DNA of 51,206 nt from an uncultured Dehalococcoidia bacterium (GTDB lineage Bacteria > Chloroflexota > Dehalococcoidia > Lucifugimonadales > Lucifugimonadaceae), in contig CAJXEJ010000013.1 in NCBI GenBank assembly GCA_913052475.1, positions 1 to 51,206 on the forward strand, given 5' to 3'. Below are positions 1 through 8,204 of the stretch, in pieces. Position 1 is the stretch's first letter. Each line of letters starts with the position of its first letter. The notes beneath the pieces are model-generated. The model was not told the origin of the DNA, searched no databases, and saw only the letters and a program-made list of their open reading frames with translations. The translations under genes were made by a program, and so were the position numbers.

Positions 1-149
1 TGTTCGTGACGTTGTTTCTGGCTATCCCGGCATTCATATATTTTAGAGATCGACAAGCGCACCTACTCGGAGAGTTGTTGGTGTTCATAGGCATCTTCGG
101 ATTCCTGATTCCTAATCTCGTCGTTGTAGTACAGCGATCACGGATATAG
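1..149 (+). CDS. C-terminal end of a membrane protein (partial)
   Basis: An open frame with codons in phase from base 3 enters from the left edge and stops at TAG 147-149. The 48 visible residues form two strongly hydrophobic stretches separated by a short charged loop (FRDRQAHLLGE), followed by a basic tail ending VQRSRI. This is the pattern of the last two membrane helices of an integral membrane protein with a cytoplasmic C-terminus. Too little is present to name a family. The next gene starts about 110 bases further on the same strand. Confidence 0.55.
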   Translation, partial: FVTLFLAIPAFIYFRDRQAHLLGELLVFIGIFGFLIPNLVVVVQRSRI

Positions 150-262
150 ACAATACGTACTGCTATCAACGTTTTCGGGAGCTACACTTGCCGAATTCGC
201 TCGGTGATGCCATTTTCCAGTCACCGTGCTCCGGTACAGGCTGAAGAGGTGTGATACACAAA

Positions 263-1090
263 ATGGATATGCGATTCGCCAATCGATTCAACGGCAAGGT
301 TGCTCTGCTCACGGGTTCGGCAGCAGCCAATCCAGACGAGCTGATGGGATTCGGTGGTGCAACTGTCTGGCGATTCTTCGAAGAGGGTGGTCGAGGGGTT
401 GTCATCACTGACATTCAGGATGAAATCGGAGAACGTTCGGCACAACAGCTTCGTGATTCCGGACACGATGCCATCTACATGCACCTCGACGTGACTGAAG
501 AAGAAGAATGGACAAACGTCGTCGCAGCAACGATGAAACACTTTGGGCGACTCGACATCCTGGTGAATATCGCCGGAATCCTCGATCCAAAGTCGATTCT
601 CGATATCGAGCCTGCAGTGTGGAAGAAGACCATGGAGATCAGCACGGTTGGTGTCTTCCTCGGCACGAGAGCGGTCGCCAGAGCGATGGATCAGTCGGGC
701 GGCGGTGCGATCATCAACCTTGCATCTATGGCAGCCAAGCAGGGATCAGGCTCGTACGGTTCCGCGTATTCTTACTCTCGAGGCGGCATGCTTAATTTCT
801 CGATGTCTGCGGCATTACAGCTTTCTGGAATGGGCATTCGAGTGAATACGATTATGCCGGGCTGGATTCACACGCCATTTACTGATTATTTGTACACCGA
901 TCCGGAACAGAGCAAATTTCGCACCGATCGTGTGCCGCTAGGGCGCTGGGGCAAGCCGGAAGACATCGCCGGTGGGATTTTGTTTATTGCCTCCGACGAC
1001 GCCTCGTACATTACCGGTGCCGAACTCCTAATGGATGGAGGAGTCAGCGCTGGAAGTGTCCGACCACCAAACCCGAAAGGTGACGAATAG
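263..1090 (+). CDS. Short-chain dehydrogenase/reductase with atypical cofactor and catalytic motifs
   Basis: This is a Rossmann-fold SDR of about 275 residues. Counting from ATG 263, the cofactor loop starts TG at residues 17-18, but the usual TGxxxGxG is stretched: about six residues (ANPDEL region) lie before GFGGAT at 29-34. An acidic residue ends the second strand (D50), which usually means NAD(H) preference. NIAG is at 102-105, with catalytic-type S155 and Y169. The YxxxK lysine position is arginine (Y169-S-Y-S-R173). The C-terminal half is ordinary SDR, with PGWIHTP and a SYITGAELLMDGG end. A GTG at 251 could start the frame, but the AAGAGG at 244-249 suits ATG 263 better. The fold is certain; activity and substrate are not. 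Confidence 0.85.
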   Translation: MDMRFANRFNGKVALLTGSAAANPDELMGFGGATVWRFFEEGGRGVVITDIQDEIGERSAQQLRDSGHDAIYMHLDVTEEEEWTNVVAATMKHFGRLDILVNIAGILDPKSILDIEPAVWKKTMEISTVGVFLGTRAVARAMDQSGGGAIINLASMAAKQGSGSYGSAYSYSRGGMLNFSMSAALQLSGMGIRVNTIMPGWIHTPFTDYLYTDPEQSKFRTDRVPLGRWGKPEDIAGGILFIASDDASYITGAELLMDGGVSAGSVRPPNPKGDE

Positions 1091-1100
1091 CAAGCGAGTT

Positions 1101-1123
1101 CTCCCTCCATACAAGGCAGGGAG
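1101..1123 (+). terminator. Weak hairpin after the SDR gene
   Basis: CTCCCT (1101-1106) can pair with AGGGAG (1118-1123) eleven bases after the SDR stop. There is no T-run, so termination is doubtful. The remaining convergent gap up to 1258 shows nothing else I recognise. Confidence 0.25.
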
Positions 1124-1258
1124 ACAGAGGGTGGACTCAATCGAAGGATAGCGTCATCGACAACGTGCCTATACGACCCCGTACCAGATCTCCCCTTCGT
1201 CGGGAAACCTAACACTATCTAGCACCGACAATAAGACGACTGATTGAGAAACACCCGC

Positions 1259-3814
1259 CTAATGCGTGTGCGTCATCCCGTCTTCGTGGGTGTGCGGCAT
1301 CTTCTGATTTACTGCCCCAATCGCATCTGTAAACACTTTGCGAATAGTGGCGTGCCGGGCGGCATCAGCACGTGTCGCAAGTGTGTCGAGCCATTCGACG
1401 CCACCCTGCATCGTCGTTATCAGATATTCGCCGACCGCAGCGTCAAACACATCGGTTCTACCTGCCTTGACATAGACCGCAGACGTGTGGGCTGCAAAGT
1501 TCACCGGCCACACGTGCCACGCGACATGATCGCTGACGGCACGTGCGGCAATCCAGCCGCTACCTGGCAAATCAAGCTGTTCGTCTATTGCCAGCAACTT
1601 TGCACCGTCGTCCGAAGAAGCCTGTGCGATCACTTTTCCATTGAACACAATCTCAAGCTTGTTGATCGGCATCGCACATGTCGCCGTTGCCGTTACGTGA
1701 ACCGAACCGCCTGTTTCGGGAAGTGAAAGTTCATCGCCAGGTTGAAGCCCTTCAACCGTGAAGTCCATCAGCGGCCCGCTCGTGGTATACGTGCGTCCCG
1801 CCCGCACCGCATCGCTCCACGATTCGTGCGAAAGCTCACGGTCGCCTATGTAGGCGTAGGTTCGAACCCCGCCAACCGGCATTCCTGCCGACATCTTGTC
1901 CGTACCACCAACCGCAGGCACACGGTAACCGCAACTCATAAGTCGGTACCACTCGTGCACAGCGAACGTGTCCATGCTTGGAACGTGGAAGTCTCGTATC
2001 TCAAGCCCATCCACTTTTCCGAGTACAACCTCAGCGATAACTTCCGAGTGCGGGAACGGGAAATGCGGCACGATAGCCAGACCACCCTTTTCGTGCGCTT
2101 CGTCTGCCCATTCACTCATAGCTCGAACAGTTGGATCGCCAATGTATCCCTCTGTTGGACCACTGGTCGACATTGGGAATATTGGTGAACCGGTCGCTCC
2201 CATGAGACTGATGTGACCCATGAAGTGCTGGCGATTCTCGCTCCCGACCCAGACGATCGTTTCTTCGGATGATGAACCGGAAACTTCGCTAGTCAAGTCG
2301 CCGACGTTCGTGTACAGATCACCCCACTGAGCGGCGAGCAAGTTGATGACATTAATGTCTTCAGCTGCCGCTTCGAGATGGGCTGTTTCGGGCGTCAAGA
2401 AATGAATGTGCGTGTCGGCTGTGACCCAACCGGATTTTCGTAGGTTAGAGTTGCGATCGAGCGAAATCTCAAGTTCGCGTTGTCCGGGTTTGATGTTGAG
2501 TTTTTGGCGAATTGGCTCGAATTCGAAACCTTTCGAAACCTCAACGTAGACGTCGCCAACAGGAAGTTCACCTTGGAACGTTCCGTCGATGTACGCATAT
2601 TGCGTATCTCCGAGCAGAAGATCGGCTCCGTAATCTTCAAACCAGTTGTCGTTTACCTCGTGAGTATGACCATAAGGAGGGAAGTAGCGACCGTCCGGCG
2701 ACCGGAAGTGGATGCGAGCAGCGGTCGGCTTACCGGTGATGGAATCGATGACTTTACCATGCACCCAGGTCCGCTCCGACGTGAGGATCTGCGTACTGAT
2801 TTTGCCGTCTTCGCTCACGGCAGCACCGGTTTCGAGGAGCGAACGAACATCTACATCGCGACCGTCAATCGTAAGGGTGGCGTCAGTTGCAGCCGTCATG
2901 TCGATAGATGCAGTAGTGCTTCGTGAATCCTCAGACTCCCCCCAGCCTAGAACAGGGTTCGCCAGCCATGCGTCACCATCAAAGTTTTGGATGTCCTGCA
3001 GCCTAGCGATCACTCCTAGATCGACATCGACATCGAGATCTGCGGCTGATTTGCCTTCAACCTCAATCGCGATTGTCTCAAGTGGTTCGTGTCGAAGCGG
3101 ATTCTCTTGACCGTCGAACATGGTTATTGCCCCAATGGCGATCGACGAAGCGCCTGTAGATTCGATTCTCAGCGAATTCACAGTCGCCGACGAAACCGGA
3201 AGCTCGAGTGCGTAAATAGTCCACGAACCCGGTGGATTCGAACGTCCCGCATGATCATCTCTTGCCGCAGTACGACCCGAGGGCGGCGGATTTCCTACCA
3301 TCACACCGGTTTGCCACCGACCCCAGGCGTTGTCGGGATACGGTCCGCGCTTCGGCAGGCTGTACAGTTCCTGATGCTGGCGGGAAGAAAATCCACTCTG
3401 CATCCGAGTCTGAACTTGATTGATCTCGAAGCGCCGACGTATCATCTGACGATGTTCGGTGCCATCGGCGTAGACAACGACATAGTCAGCAAGATGCTCC
3501 CCGGGAGCTGTGACTACAGGATTTAGATAATCGCTTGATTGGCCAGCCACCGTGGTTGTTGCTTTTTCATCGCAAAAATGGGCGAATACGAGATGTGATC
3601 CGGTGGCATCAATGTTGATGTCTACTTCCGAGCCGCCCGCATGAACGACTAAATCGTCTCCTCCGGATATCAGTTCGAACGGGACTCCCCAGAAGGATTG
3701 ACTACCTTCCGGTAGCTGAGCGACTGCGCTCGCTGTCTTGCCTTCCCAGATGGACGAATCACTCTTACTGGCGTTGAAATTGGAGGAAAGGGAAATCGGT
3801 GTGAATTTCGGCAT
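1259..3814 (-). CDS. CehA/McbA-family metallohydrolase (PHP-like domain)
   Basis: This is a long protein of about 850 residues. The N-terminal 450 residues are beta-rich with no motif I can name, and probably form carbohydrate-binding-like or Ig-like modules. The second half is the PHP-type hydrolase domain of the CehA/McbA group: ADTHIHF near 466-472, a PHFPFPH block near 583-589 and GGTD near 636-639, giving the His/Asp metal ligands of the family. It ends in a short His-rich tail (HTHEDG then MTHTH). No signal peptide is evident. ATG 3814 is preferred to the TTG directly before it; neither has a clear ribosome site. CehA and McbA themselves hydrolyse carbamates, but most homologs have unknown substrates, so no substrate is claimed. 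It is separated from the upstream peroxiredoxin gene by a hairpin. Confidence 0.8.
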   Translation of the reverse strand: MPKFTPISLSSNFNASKSDSSIWEGKTASAVAQLPEGSQSFWGVPFELISGGDDLVVHAGGSEVDINIDATGSHLVFAHFCDEKATTTVAGQSSDYLNPVVTAPGEHLADYVVVYADGTEHRQMIRRRFEINQVQTRMQSGFSSRQHQELYSLPKRGPYPDNAWGRWQTGVMVGNPPPSGRTAARDDHAGRSNPPGSWTIYALELPVSSATVNSLRIESTGASSIAIGAITMFDGQENPLRHEPLETIAIEVEGKSAADLDVDVDLGVIARLQDIQNFDGDAWLANPVLGWGESEDSRSTTASIDMTAATDATLTIDGRDVDVRSLLETGAAVSEDGKISTQILTSERTWVHGKVIDSITGKPTAARIHFRSPDGRYFPPYGHTHEVNDNWFEDYGADLLLGDTQYAYIDGTFQGELPVGDVYVEVSKGFEFEPIRQKLNIKPGQRELEISLDRNSNLRKSGWVTADTHIHFLTPETAHLEAAAEDINVINLLAAQWGDLYTNVGDLTSEVSGSSSEETIVWVGSENRQHFMGHISLMGATGSPIFPMSTSGPTEGYIGDPTVRAMSEWADEAHEKGGLAIVPHFPFPHSEVIAEVVLGKVDGLEIRDFHVPSMDTFAVHEWYRLMSCGYRVPAVGGTDKMSAGMPVGGVRTYAYIGDRELSHESWSDAVRAGRTYTTSGPLMDFTVEGLQPGDELSLPETGGSVHVTATATCAMPINKLEIVFNGKVIAQASSDDGAKLLAIDEQLDLPGSGWIAARAVSDHVAWHVWPVNFAAHTSAVYVKAGRTDVFDAAVGEYLITTMQGGVEWLDTLATRADAARHATIRKVFTDAIGAVNQKMPHTHEDGMTHTH

Positions 3815-3874
3815 CAAATACGACCCATCGAACTATTGTTGTATTGATCGCGCAAATGATGCGCCTAACGACAG

Positions 3875-3912
3875 AAGCAAACAAGCCGGAGTGCTCCGAG
3901 GCTTGTTTGCTT
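3875..3912 (-). terminator. Strong hairpin between peroxiredoxin and CehA-like genes
   Basis: A perfect 13-bp inverted repeat (3875-3887 with 3900-3912) has an inner GGAG/CTCC stem, so almost the whole element folds. Read on the minus strand it follows the peroxiredoxin stop by about 26 bases. The trailing arm is T-rich (TTGTTTGCTT), consistent with Rho-independent termination. Confidence 0.7.
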
Positions 3913-3938
3913 GTTCATTCGTTCGATTCAGCGAATCT

Positions 3939-4412
3939 CTAACCAGCAGCCTCGACTGCCGACTTAATTTCGTCGAATGGCGGGAGGTCCGAGGGGACAT
4001 CGGAAAGCCACTTCCACGAAATACTGCCGTCGGTACCGACTACAAAGATCGAACGCCGGGCGGCGGTATAGCCGTCCATGCCCGCGAAATCAGGCCATGC
4101 AACGCCAAAGTCGTTGATGGTGGTCTGTTTGTAGTCGCTAAGTATTGGAAAATTGATGTTGTTTGCATCGCGGAAAGCACCGTTTGCGAAACGGCCATCG
4201 GTCGAGATTCCGATTATTTCGGCGTTAATTGCCGAATAGTCGGCGATTGTGTCGCGTAACGTGCAGAGTTCCTCCTGGCACACCCCGCTAAACGCGGCTG
4301 GGAAAAACGCAATCACAGCCTTCTTGCTTGCTAGTTCACTCGAGTTGTATTCGTTGCCATCAGTATCGAGCAAATTGAACGCTGGCGCAGCGGATCCGAT
4401 TTCTGCGGACAT
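3939..4412 (-). CDS. Peroxiredoxin, PrxQ/BCP-AhpE-like
   Basis: This thioredoxin-fold peroxidase of 157 residues reduces H2O2 or organic peroxides in the cytoplasm. The active-site segment is FFPAAFSGVC, with the peroxidatic cysteine at C45. A second cysteine at C50 gives the C-x4-C spacing typical of PrxQ/BCP, where it serves as the resolving residue. The start at 4412 is fixed by AAGGAGA just upstream; a more distal in-frame ATG at 4433 lies before that site and is not needed. It lies 61 bases downstream of the alcohol dehydrogenase gene on the same strand and could be co-transcribed. The thioredoxin at 32719 is a plausible reductant. Confidence 0.92.
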   Translation of the reverse strand: MSAEIGSAAPAFNLLDTDGNEYNSSELASKKAVIAFFPAAFSGVCQEELCTLRDTIADYSAINAEIIGISTDGRFANGAFRDANNINFPILSDYKQTTINDFGVAWPDFAGMDGYTAARRSIFVVGTDGSISWKWLSDVPSDLPPFDEIKSAVEAAG

Positions 4413-4473
4413 GAATCTCTCCTTGTTGTGCATATTATCGCGAAAACTACGTGAGATTATGCCATCGCAACGG

Positions 4474-5439
4474 CTAGATGGACATGGCTATCTTGATCAC
4501 GCCGTCATGTCGAAGTCGATACATCTCAAACGCTTCTTGTGCGTCCTCAAACCCCATTTCGTGCGTCTTCAGCACCGCCGGATCGATCCAGCCACGCTCC
4601 TTCAGCGCGACGATGTCTCGAATCTCCTGGATCGGCTCGTGAGTTGCAGCGATGACCGTCGCGTTCATTTGAATATTCTTGCTCATCCATTTGCGGTGAT
4701 CGAAAGTCACGTTGGTCGGGTCGACAAGACTGAACGAGACAATCTGTCCCTGATCGCGAACAAGGTCGATTGCTACTCCAAGACCCTCGGGATTCCCACT
4801 GGCGTCGACAACGACATCAAACATTTCGCCACTCGTAATCTCACTTGCAGCCTCAAGTGTGTTCTCATTTGAGGCGTTGATCGTGTGCGTTGCACCGAGT
4901 TCAGACGATTTACGACAGCGGTACTCTTCGAGATCGATTCCAACTATTTGCTGAGCACCTTGACGTTCGGCGATCATCGTGAAAGTGAGACCGATGCCAC
5001 CCTGCCCAATCACAGCGATTTTTCGCCCCATCGGGTTGCCCCAGTGCCGGGCGGAAAAGAGAGCTGTGCCCGAGTGTTGGCACATTACCCATTCGGAAAG
5101 ATCGCCCCATTCAGGTAGCTTGATTAGTCGATCAGCGGTCTGAACAATCTGTTCTTGCATACCTGCTACGTCACGGGGGATGACGATTACACGTTGGCCT
5201 TCTGAGTAATCAGAATCTCGACTTTCGACAACAACTCCGGCGCACTCGTGCATAGGTGCACCAGGTAAGAACGGGTAGCCCTCTTCAGGCAGCTCGGCGT
5301 CGTACTCAAGATAAATATCACTACCGCAGATCGAGAGCGATTCGAGTTTGATTTGAACTTCACCCTCTTCGAGTGGCCCCGGTTCAGGAACGTCGAGGAA
5401 TTCGATCTTGCGACGGGCTACTACTCTGGCTGCTTTCAA
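4474..5439 (-). CDS. Zinc-dependent medium-chain alcohol/polyol dehydrogenase
   Basis: An MDR-superfamily NAD(P)-dependent dehydrogenase of 321 residues. Catalytic-zinc ligands are visible as C38 (SICGSD) and H64-E65 (MHEC). The Rossmann motif GQGGIG is at 145-150 and is followed by an acidic residue in GIDLEE, favouring NAD. The four-cysteine structural zinc loop is absent, so the protein is shorter than typical 340-350 residue members. The start is TTG at 5439 with AGAGGAA at a good distance upstream. It is divergent from the sugar-acid dehydratase at 5576, suggesting oxidation of a sugar, polyol or hydroxy acid in the same pathway. The exact substrate is unknown. Confidence 0.85.
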   Translation of the reverse strand: MKAARVVARRKIEFLDVPEPGPLEEGEVQIKLESLSICGSDIYLEYDAELPEEGYPFLPGAPMHECAGVVVESRDSDYSEGQRVIVIPRDVAGMQEQIVQTADRLIKLPEWGDLSEWVMCQHSGTALFSARHWGNPMGRKIAVIGQGGIGLTFTMIAERQGAQQIVGIDLEEYRCRKSSELGATHTINASNENTLEAASEITSGEMFDVVVDASGNPEGLGVAIDLVRDQGQIVSFSLVDPTNVTFDHRKWMSKNIQMNATVIAATHEPIQEIRDIVALKERGWIDPAVLKTHEMGFEDAQEAFEMYRLRHDGVIKIAMSI

Positions 5440-5575
5440 TACTTTCCTCTTGTTCGTTAGTTCTCTGAGGTACCGTGATTGTTGTTCCGCCGGCGAATTC
5501 TAACCCGGCGCGGCGTATACTCGGCGACCGTCTGACCCAAATTTCAAAAAGCACAATATCAGAGCGAGTACCGCC
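5440..5575. promoter_or_regulatory. Divergent promoter region between dehydrogenase and dehydratase operon
   Basis: This 136-base gap separates two divergently read catabolic genes and must hold promoters for both. It contains GC-rich half-repeats around 5490-5530 (CCGGCG, CCCGGCG), but I cannot assign a convincing -35/-10 pair or operator. Confidence 0.3.
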
Positions 5576-6916
5576 TTGAAGATCACACACATAGAAACGG
5601 TTCGAGTGAGTGATCCTGCCGACGTTATCTGGGTACGGGTTCACACCGATACCGGGTGGATTGGGTTGGGCGAAACCTGGTACGCCCCGAAGACAGTCGA
5701 ATCAGCGATCCACGATCATTTTGCGCCACTGATCGTTGGTCGCGATCCGTTTGCAATCGAACGCCACTGGTTGAACATGTTCCGGCTTTCCGACCACGCC
5801 GGCTACGGCGGTGCTGAGCTTCGAGCCATCTCTGCGATCGACATGGCTCTCTGGGATATAAAGGGACAGGCTGTAGGGGTACCGGTCTATGAACTGCTAG
5901 GCGGGGCAGTGCGCAAGAAGATTCGCGTATATGCCACTGGAGCACCGTTTCAGGGCTGCGGCGACTTGGCAAAAGAATTGATCGACGACGGCATCATTGC
6001 GATGAAGATGGGGCCTACGATTTCGGTCGCTACACCCAGTGAAGGGCAATTTCTGGCGTCCAAAGATCTCGACCACGTGCTCAAGCCGTTCCGCGATGTG
6101 CGAGATGCTGTTGGCAGTGACATCAAGATTGCCAACGACGGTCATGGCAAATGGGCATTGCCTGTCGCCATTCAGATTGCGAAGGAGATGGAACCTCTCG
6201 ACATCATGTGGCAGGAGGATTTGATGCCCCTTCTGAACCCGGACGCTCTTCGCCAGCTCCAGGACGCAACATCGACTCCGGTGTGTATTTCTGAGCGCCT
6301 ACTTACTCGCTGGCAGTTACGTGAATTTATCGAGAACGGTGCCGCGCAGATCGTGATGCCTGATCTCATCTGGACCGGAGGCATCAGCGAGACACAACGA
6401 ATCGCCGTTATGGCATCGGCACACCAAGTTCCAGTTGCTCCTCACGATGCCACCGGACCGGTAAATATCTTCGCCTGCGCGCATATATGTATGAATTCAC
6501 CGAACGCTATGATCATGGAGCACGTCCGGCCGTATCTCTACGGCTGGTACGCCGATTTCGTCGATCCGCTGCCGCCTATCGAGCACGGTTGGCTGCACGC
6601 CCCGCAGAATCCCGGCATCGGAACACGACTCCGACCTGAGGTATTCGGGCGTCCGGATGTGGAGCTTCGCTTCAGCGACGAATCGGTCATGATCCCAGGC
6701 ATGAACGATGAGGGCTGGACCGGAGGTGACAACTTCTCAGGTGCCATGTGGTCGGAGATGGAGACCATCGCGGACTTCCGCTCTCCGAGCACTCCAATTG
6801 TCGAACGATTGATGACTGGTGAGGGTGATTCACCAACGGGCGGACCCGGCGGTGGGATAGCCACGTGGTTCAGGGACGATAAATCGTGCGAATCCGAGTC
6901 AGGAGACGAACGATGA
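5576..6916 (+). CDS. Enolase-superfamily sugar-acid dehydratase, DgoD-like (copy A)
   Basis: A mandelate racemase/muconate lactonizing enzyme family protein of 446 residues. The metal ligands read as D188, E214 and E240, with D188-G-H190 and H290-D291. These are all offset by exactly five from E. coli galactonate dehydratase (D183, H185, E209, E235, H285). K144 sits in the KMG position. This supports syn- or anti-dehydration of an aldonic or related sugar acid rather than muconate cycloisomerisation. The start is TTG 5576 with no obvious ribosome site. The stop overlaps the ATG of copy B (ATGA), so the two are translationally coupled. The C-terminal 60 residues extend beyond copies B and C and end in a Gly/Pro-rich tail. 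Exact substrate unknown. Confidence 0.9.
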   Translation: MKITHIETVRVSDPADVIWVRVHTDTGWIGLGETWYAPKTVESAIHDHFAPLIVGRDPFAIERHWLNMFRLSDHAGYGGAELRAISAIDMALWDIKGQAVGVPVYELLGGAVRKKIRVYATGAPFQGCGDLAKELIDDGIIAMKMGPTISVATPSEGQFLASKDLDHVLKPFRDVRDAVGSDIKIANDGHGKWALPVAIQIAKEMEPLDIMWQEDLMPLLNPDALRQLQDATSTPVCISERLLTRWQLREFIENGAAQIVMPDLIWTGGISETQRIAVMASAHQVPVAPHDATGPVNIFACAHICMNSPNAMIMEHVRPYLYGWYADFVDPLPPIEHGWLHAPQNPGIGTRLRPEVFGRPDVELRFSDESVMIPGMNDEGWTGGDNFSGAMWSEMETIADFRSPSTPIVERLMTGEGDSPTGGPGGGIATWFRDDKSCESESGDER

Positions 6917-8172
6917 TCATCTCCAAGTTCGAAACGATTCGAGTCGGTGAGTTTCCCGATCTGATCTTCGTTCAAATTCACACCGATACCGGGCTTATCG
7001 GTCTTGGTGAGACCTGGTACGCGGCTTCAACAGTGGAGTCAGTGATTCACGATCACTTTGGCCCCTTGCTTGTCGGACGGGATCCCGCTGAAATCGAACG
7101 GCACTGGCAAACGATGTTCCGACTGTCAGATCACGCCGGATATGGCGGTGCCGAAGTACGCGCTATCTCTGCTATTGATGTTGCGCTCTGGGATATCAAA
7201 GGACAGGCACTTCAGTTGCCTATCTTCGAGATTATCGGCGGTGGCACGAGGCATCGAATCAAGGTCTACAACACGCTCGGCGTCTATGGCGACATCACCG
7301 ATGGCTACGACGTTTGGAGAGATCCCGTTCGAGTAGCGAAGAGCCTTCTTGACGAAGGTATTACCGGCATGAAAATGTCGCCAACAGATTTCATCGCCCG
7401 CGAGTCAGACGGTCAACTTCTGTTCAAAGATGATCTCGACTGGGCACTACGTCCGCTGCGAGAGATTCGGGACAAGCTGGGTATGGAGATCGAAGTTGCC
7501 AACGATGCCCACGCCAAGTGGAATCTGCCGAACGCCCTGCGAATTGTGCGTGAAATGGAACCGCTACGCCCGATGTGGCATGAAGAATTAATTTCACCGC
7601 TCAACGAAAAAGCCCACATCAGGCTTCAGGCGGCGACCTCCACTCCAATTGCCGCAGCTGAACGACTCATGACCCGTTACCAGCATCGACGTTTCATCGA
7701 ATCACCGGCTGCTCGTATTTCCATGCCCGACCTAACGTGGACGGGCGGAATATCCGAGGCCAAAAAGATAGCGATACTCGCCTCCGCCCATCAAATGCCA
7801 ATCGCACCGCACGATTGTGTCGGTCCTGTGAATATGCTTGCCTGCGCTCATATCGCGATGGCGACACCGAACGTGATGATCATGGAATACAACCGTGCAA
7901 TGCATCGAGGTTGGTACCGAGATTTCATCGAACCGGACTTCATTATCGAAGACGGTTTTCTGATGGCGCCGACTGAACCAGGTCTGGGCACACGGCTAAA
8001 GAAATCGGTCAAAGATCGAACTGATGCCGTCGTGCGCACCAGCAATGAAAAAGCCGAGATGTGGTTAATGTCGAGCAACCGCTACACCTATCCACCGCCG
8101 GAGATCCAGCAAGAATTTCTCGACAGCACGGACCGCCGAAGGGCTGGTTCAGAAGCCGTCTATTACGATTAG
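6913..8172 (+). CDS. Enolase-superfamily sugar-acid dehydratase, DgoD-like (copy B)
   Basis: A 419-residue paralog of the preceding gene, alike along its whole length. Metal ligands D198, E224 and E250, plus H200 and H300, keep the DgoD spacing. It has an insert near 126-140 relative to copy A and NDAH instead of NDGH. ATG 6913 is set by AGGAG at 6901-6905, which lies inside the end of copy A, with a 4-base ATGA overlap. A longer in-frame extension upstream is spurious. Two coupled, diverged dehydratases suggest different epimers of one substrate class or a heteromeric enzyme; both ideas are inference. Confidence 0.9.
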   Translation: MIISKFETIRVGEFPDLIFVQIHTDTGLIGLGETWYAASTVESVIHDHFGPLLVGRDPAEIERHWQTMFRLSDHAGYGGAEVRAISAIDVALWDIKGQALQLPIFEIIGGGTRHRIKVYNTLGVYGDITDGYDVWRDPVRVAKSLLDEGITGMKMSPTDFIARESDGQLLFKDDLDWALRPLREIRDKLGMEIEVANDAHAKWNLPNALRIVREMEPLRPMWHEELISPLNEKAHIRLQAATSTPIAAAERLMTRYQHRRFIESPAARISMPDLTWTGGISEAKKIAILASAHQMPIAPHDCVGPVNMLACAHIAMATPNVMIMEYNRAMHRGWYRDFIEPDFIIEDGFLMAPTEPGLGTRLKKSVKDRTDAVVRTSNEKAEMWLMSSNRYTYPPPEIQQEFLDSTDRRRAGSEAVYYD

Positions 8173-8204
8173 CGATACTCAATCAACGGTACGAACGTAC
8201 GCAC

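Noticed and set aside
251-541. Long opposite-strand and out-of-phase frames across the SDR gene and many other genes
   Set aside because: Their proteins are Arg/Ser-rich with no family resemblance and lie over well-supported genes; they are shadow frames.
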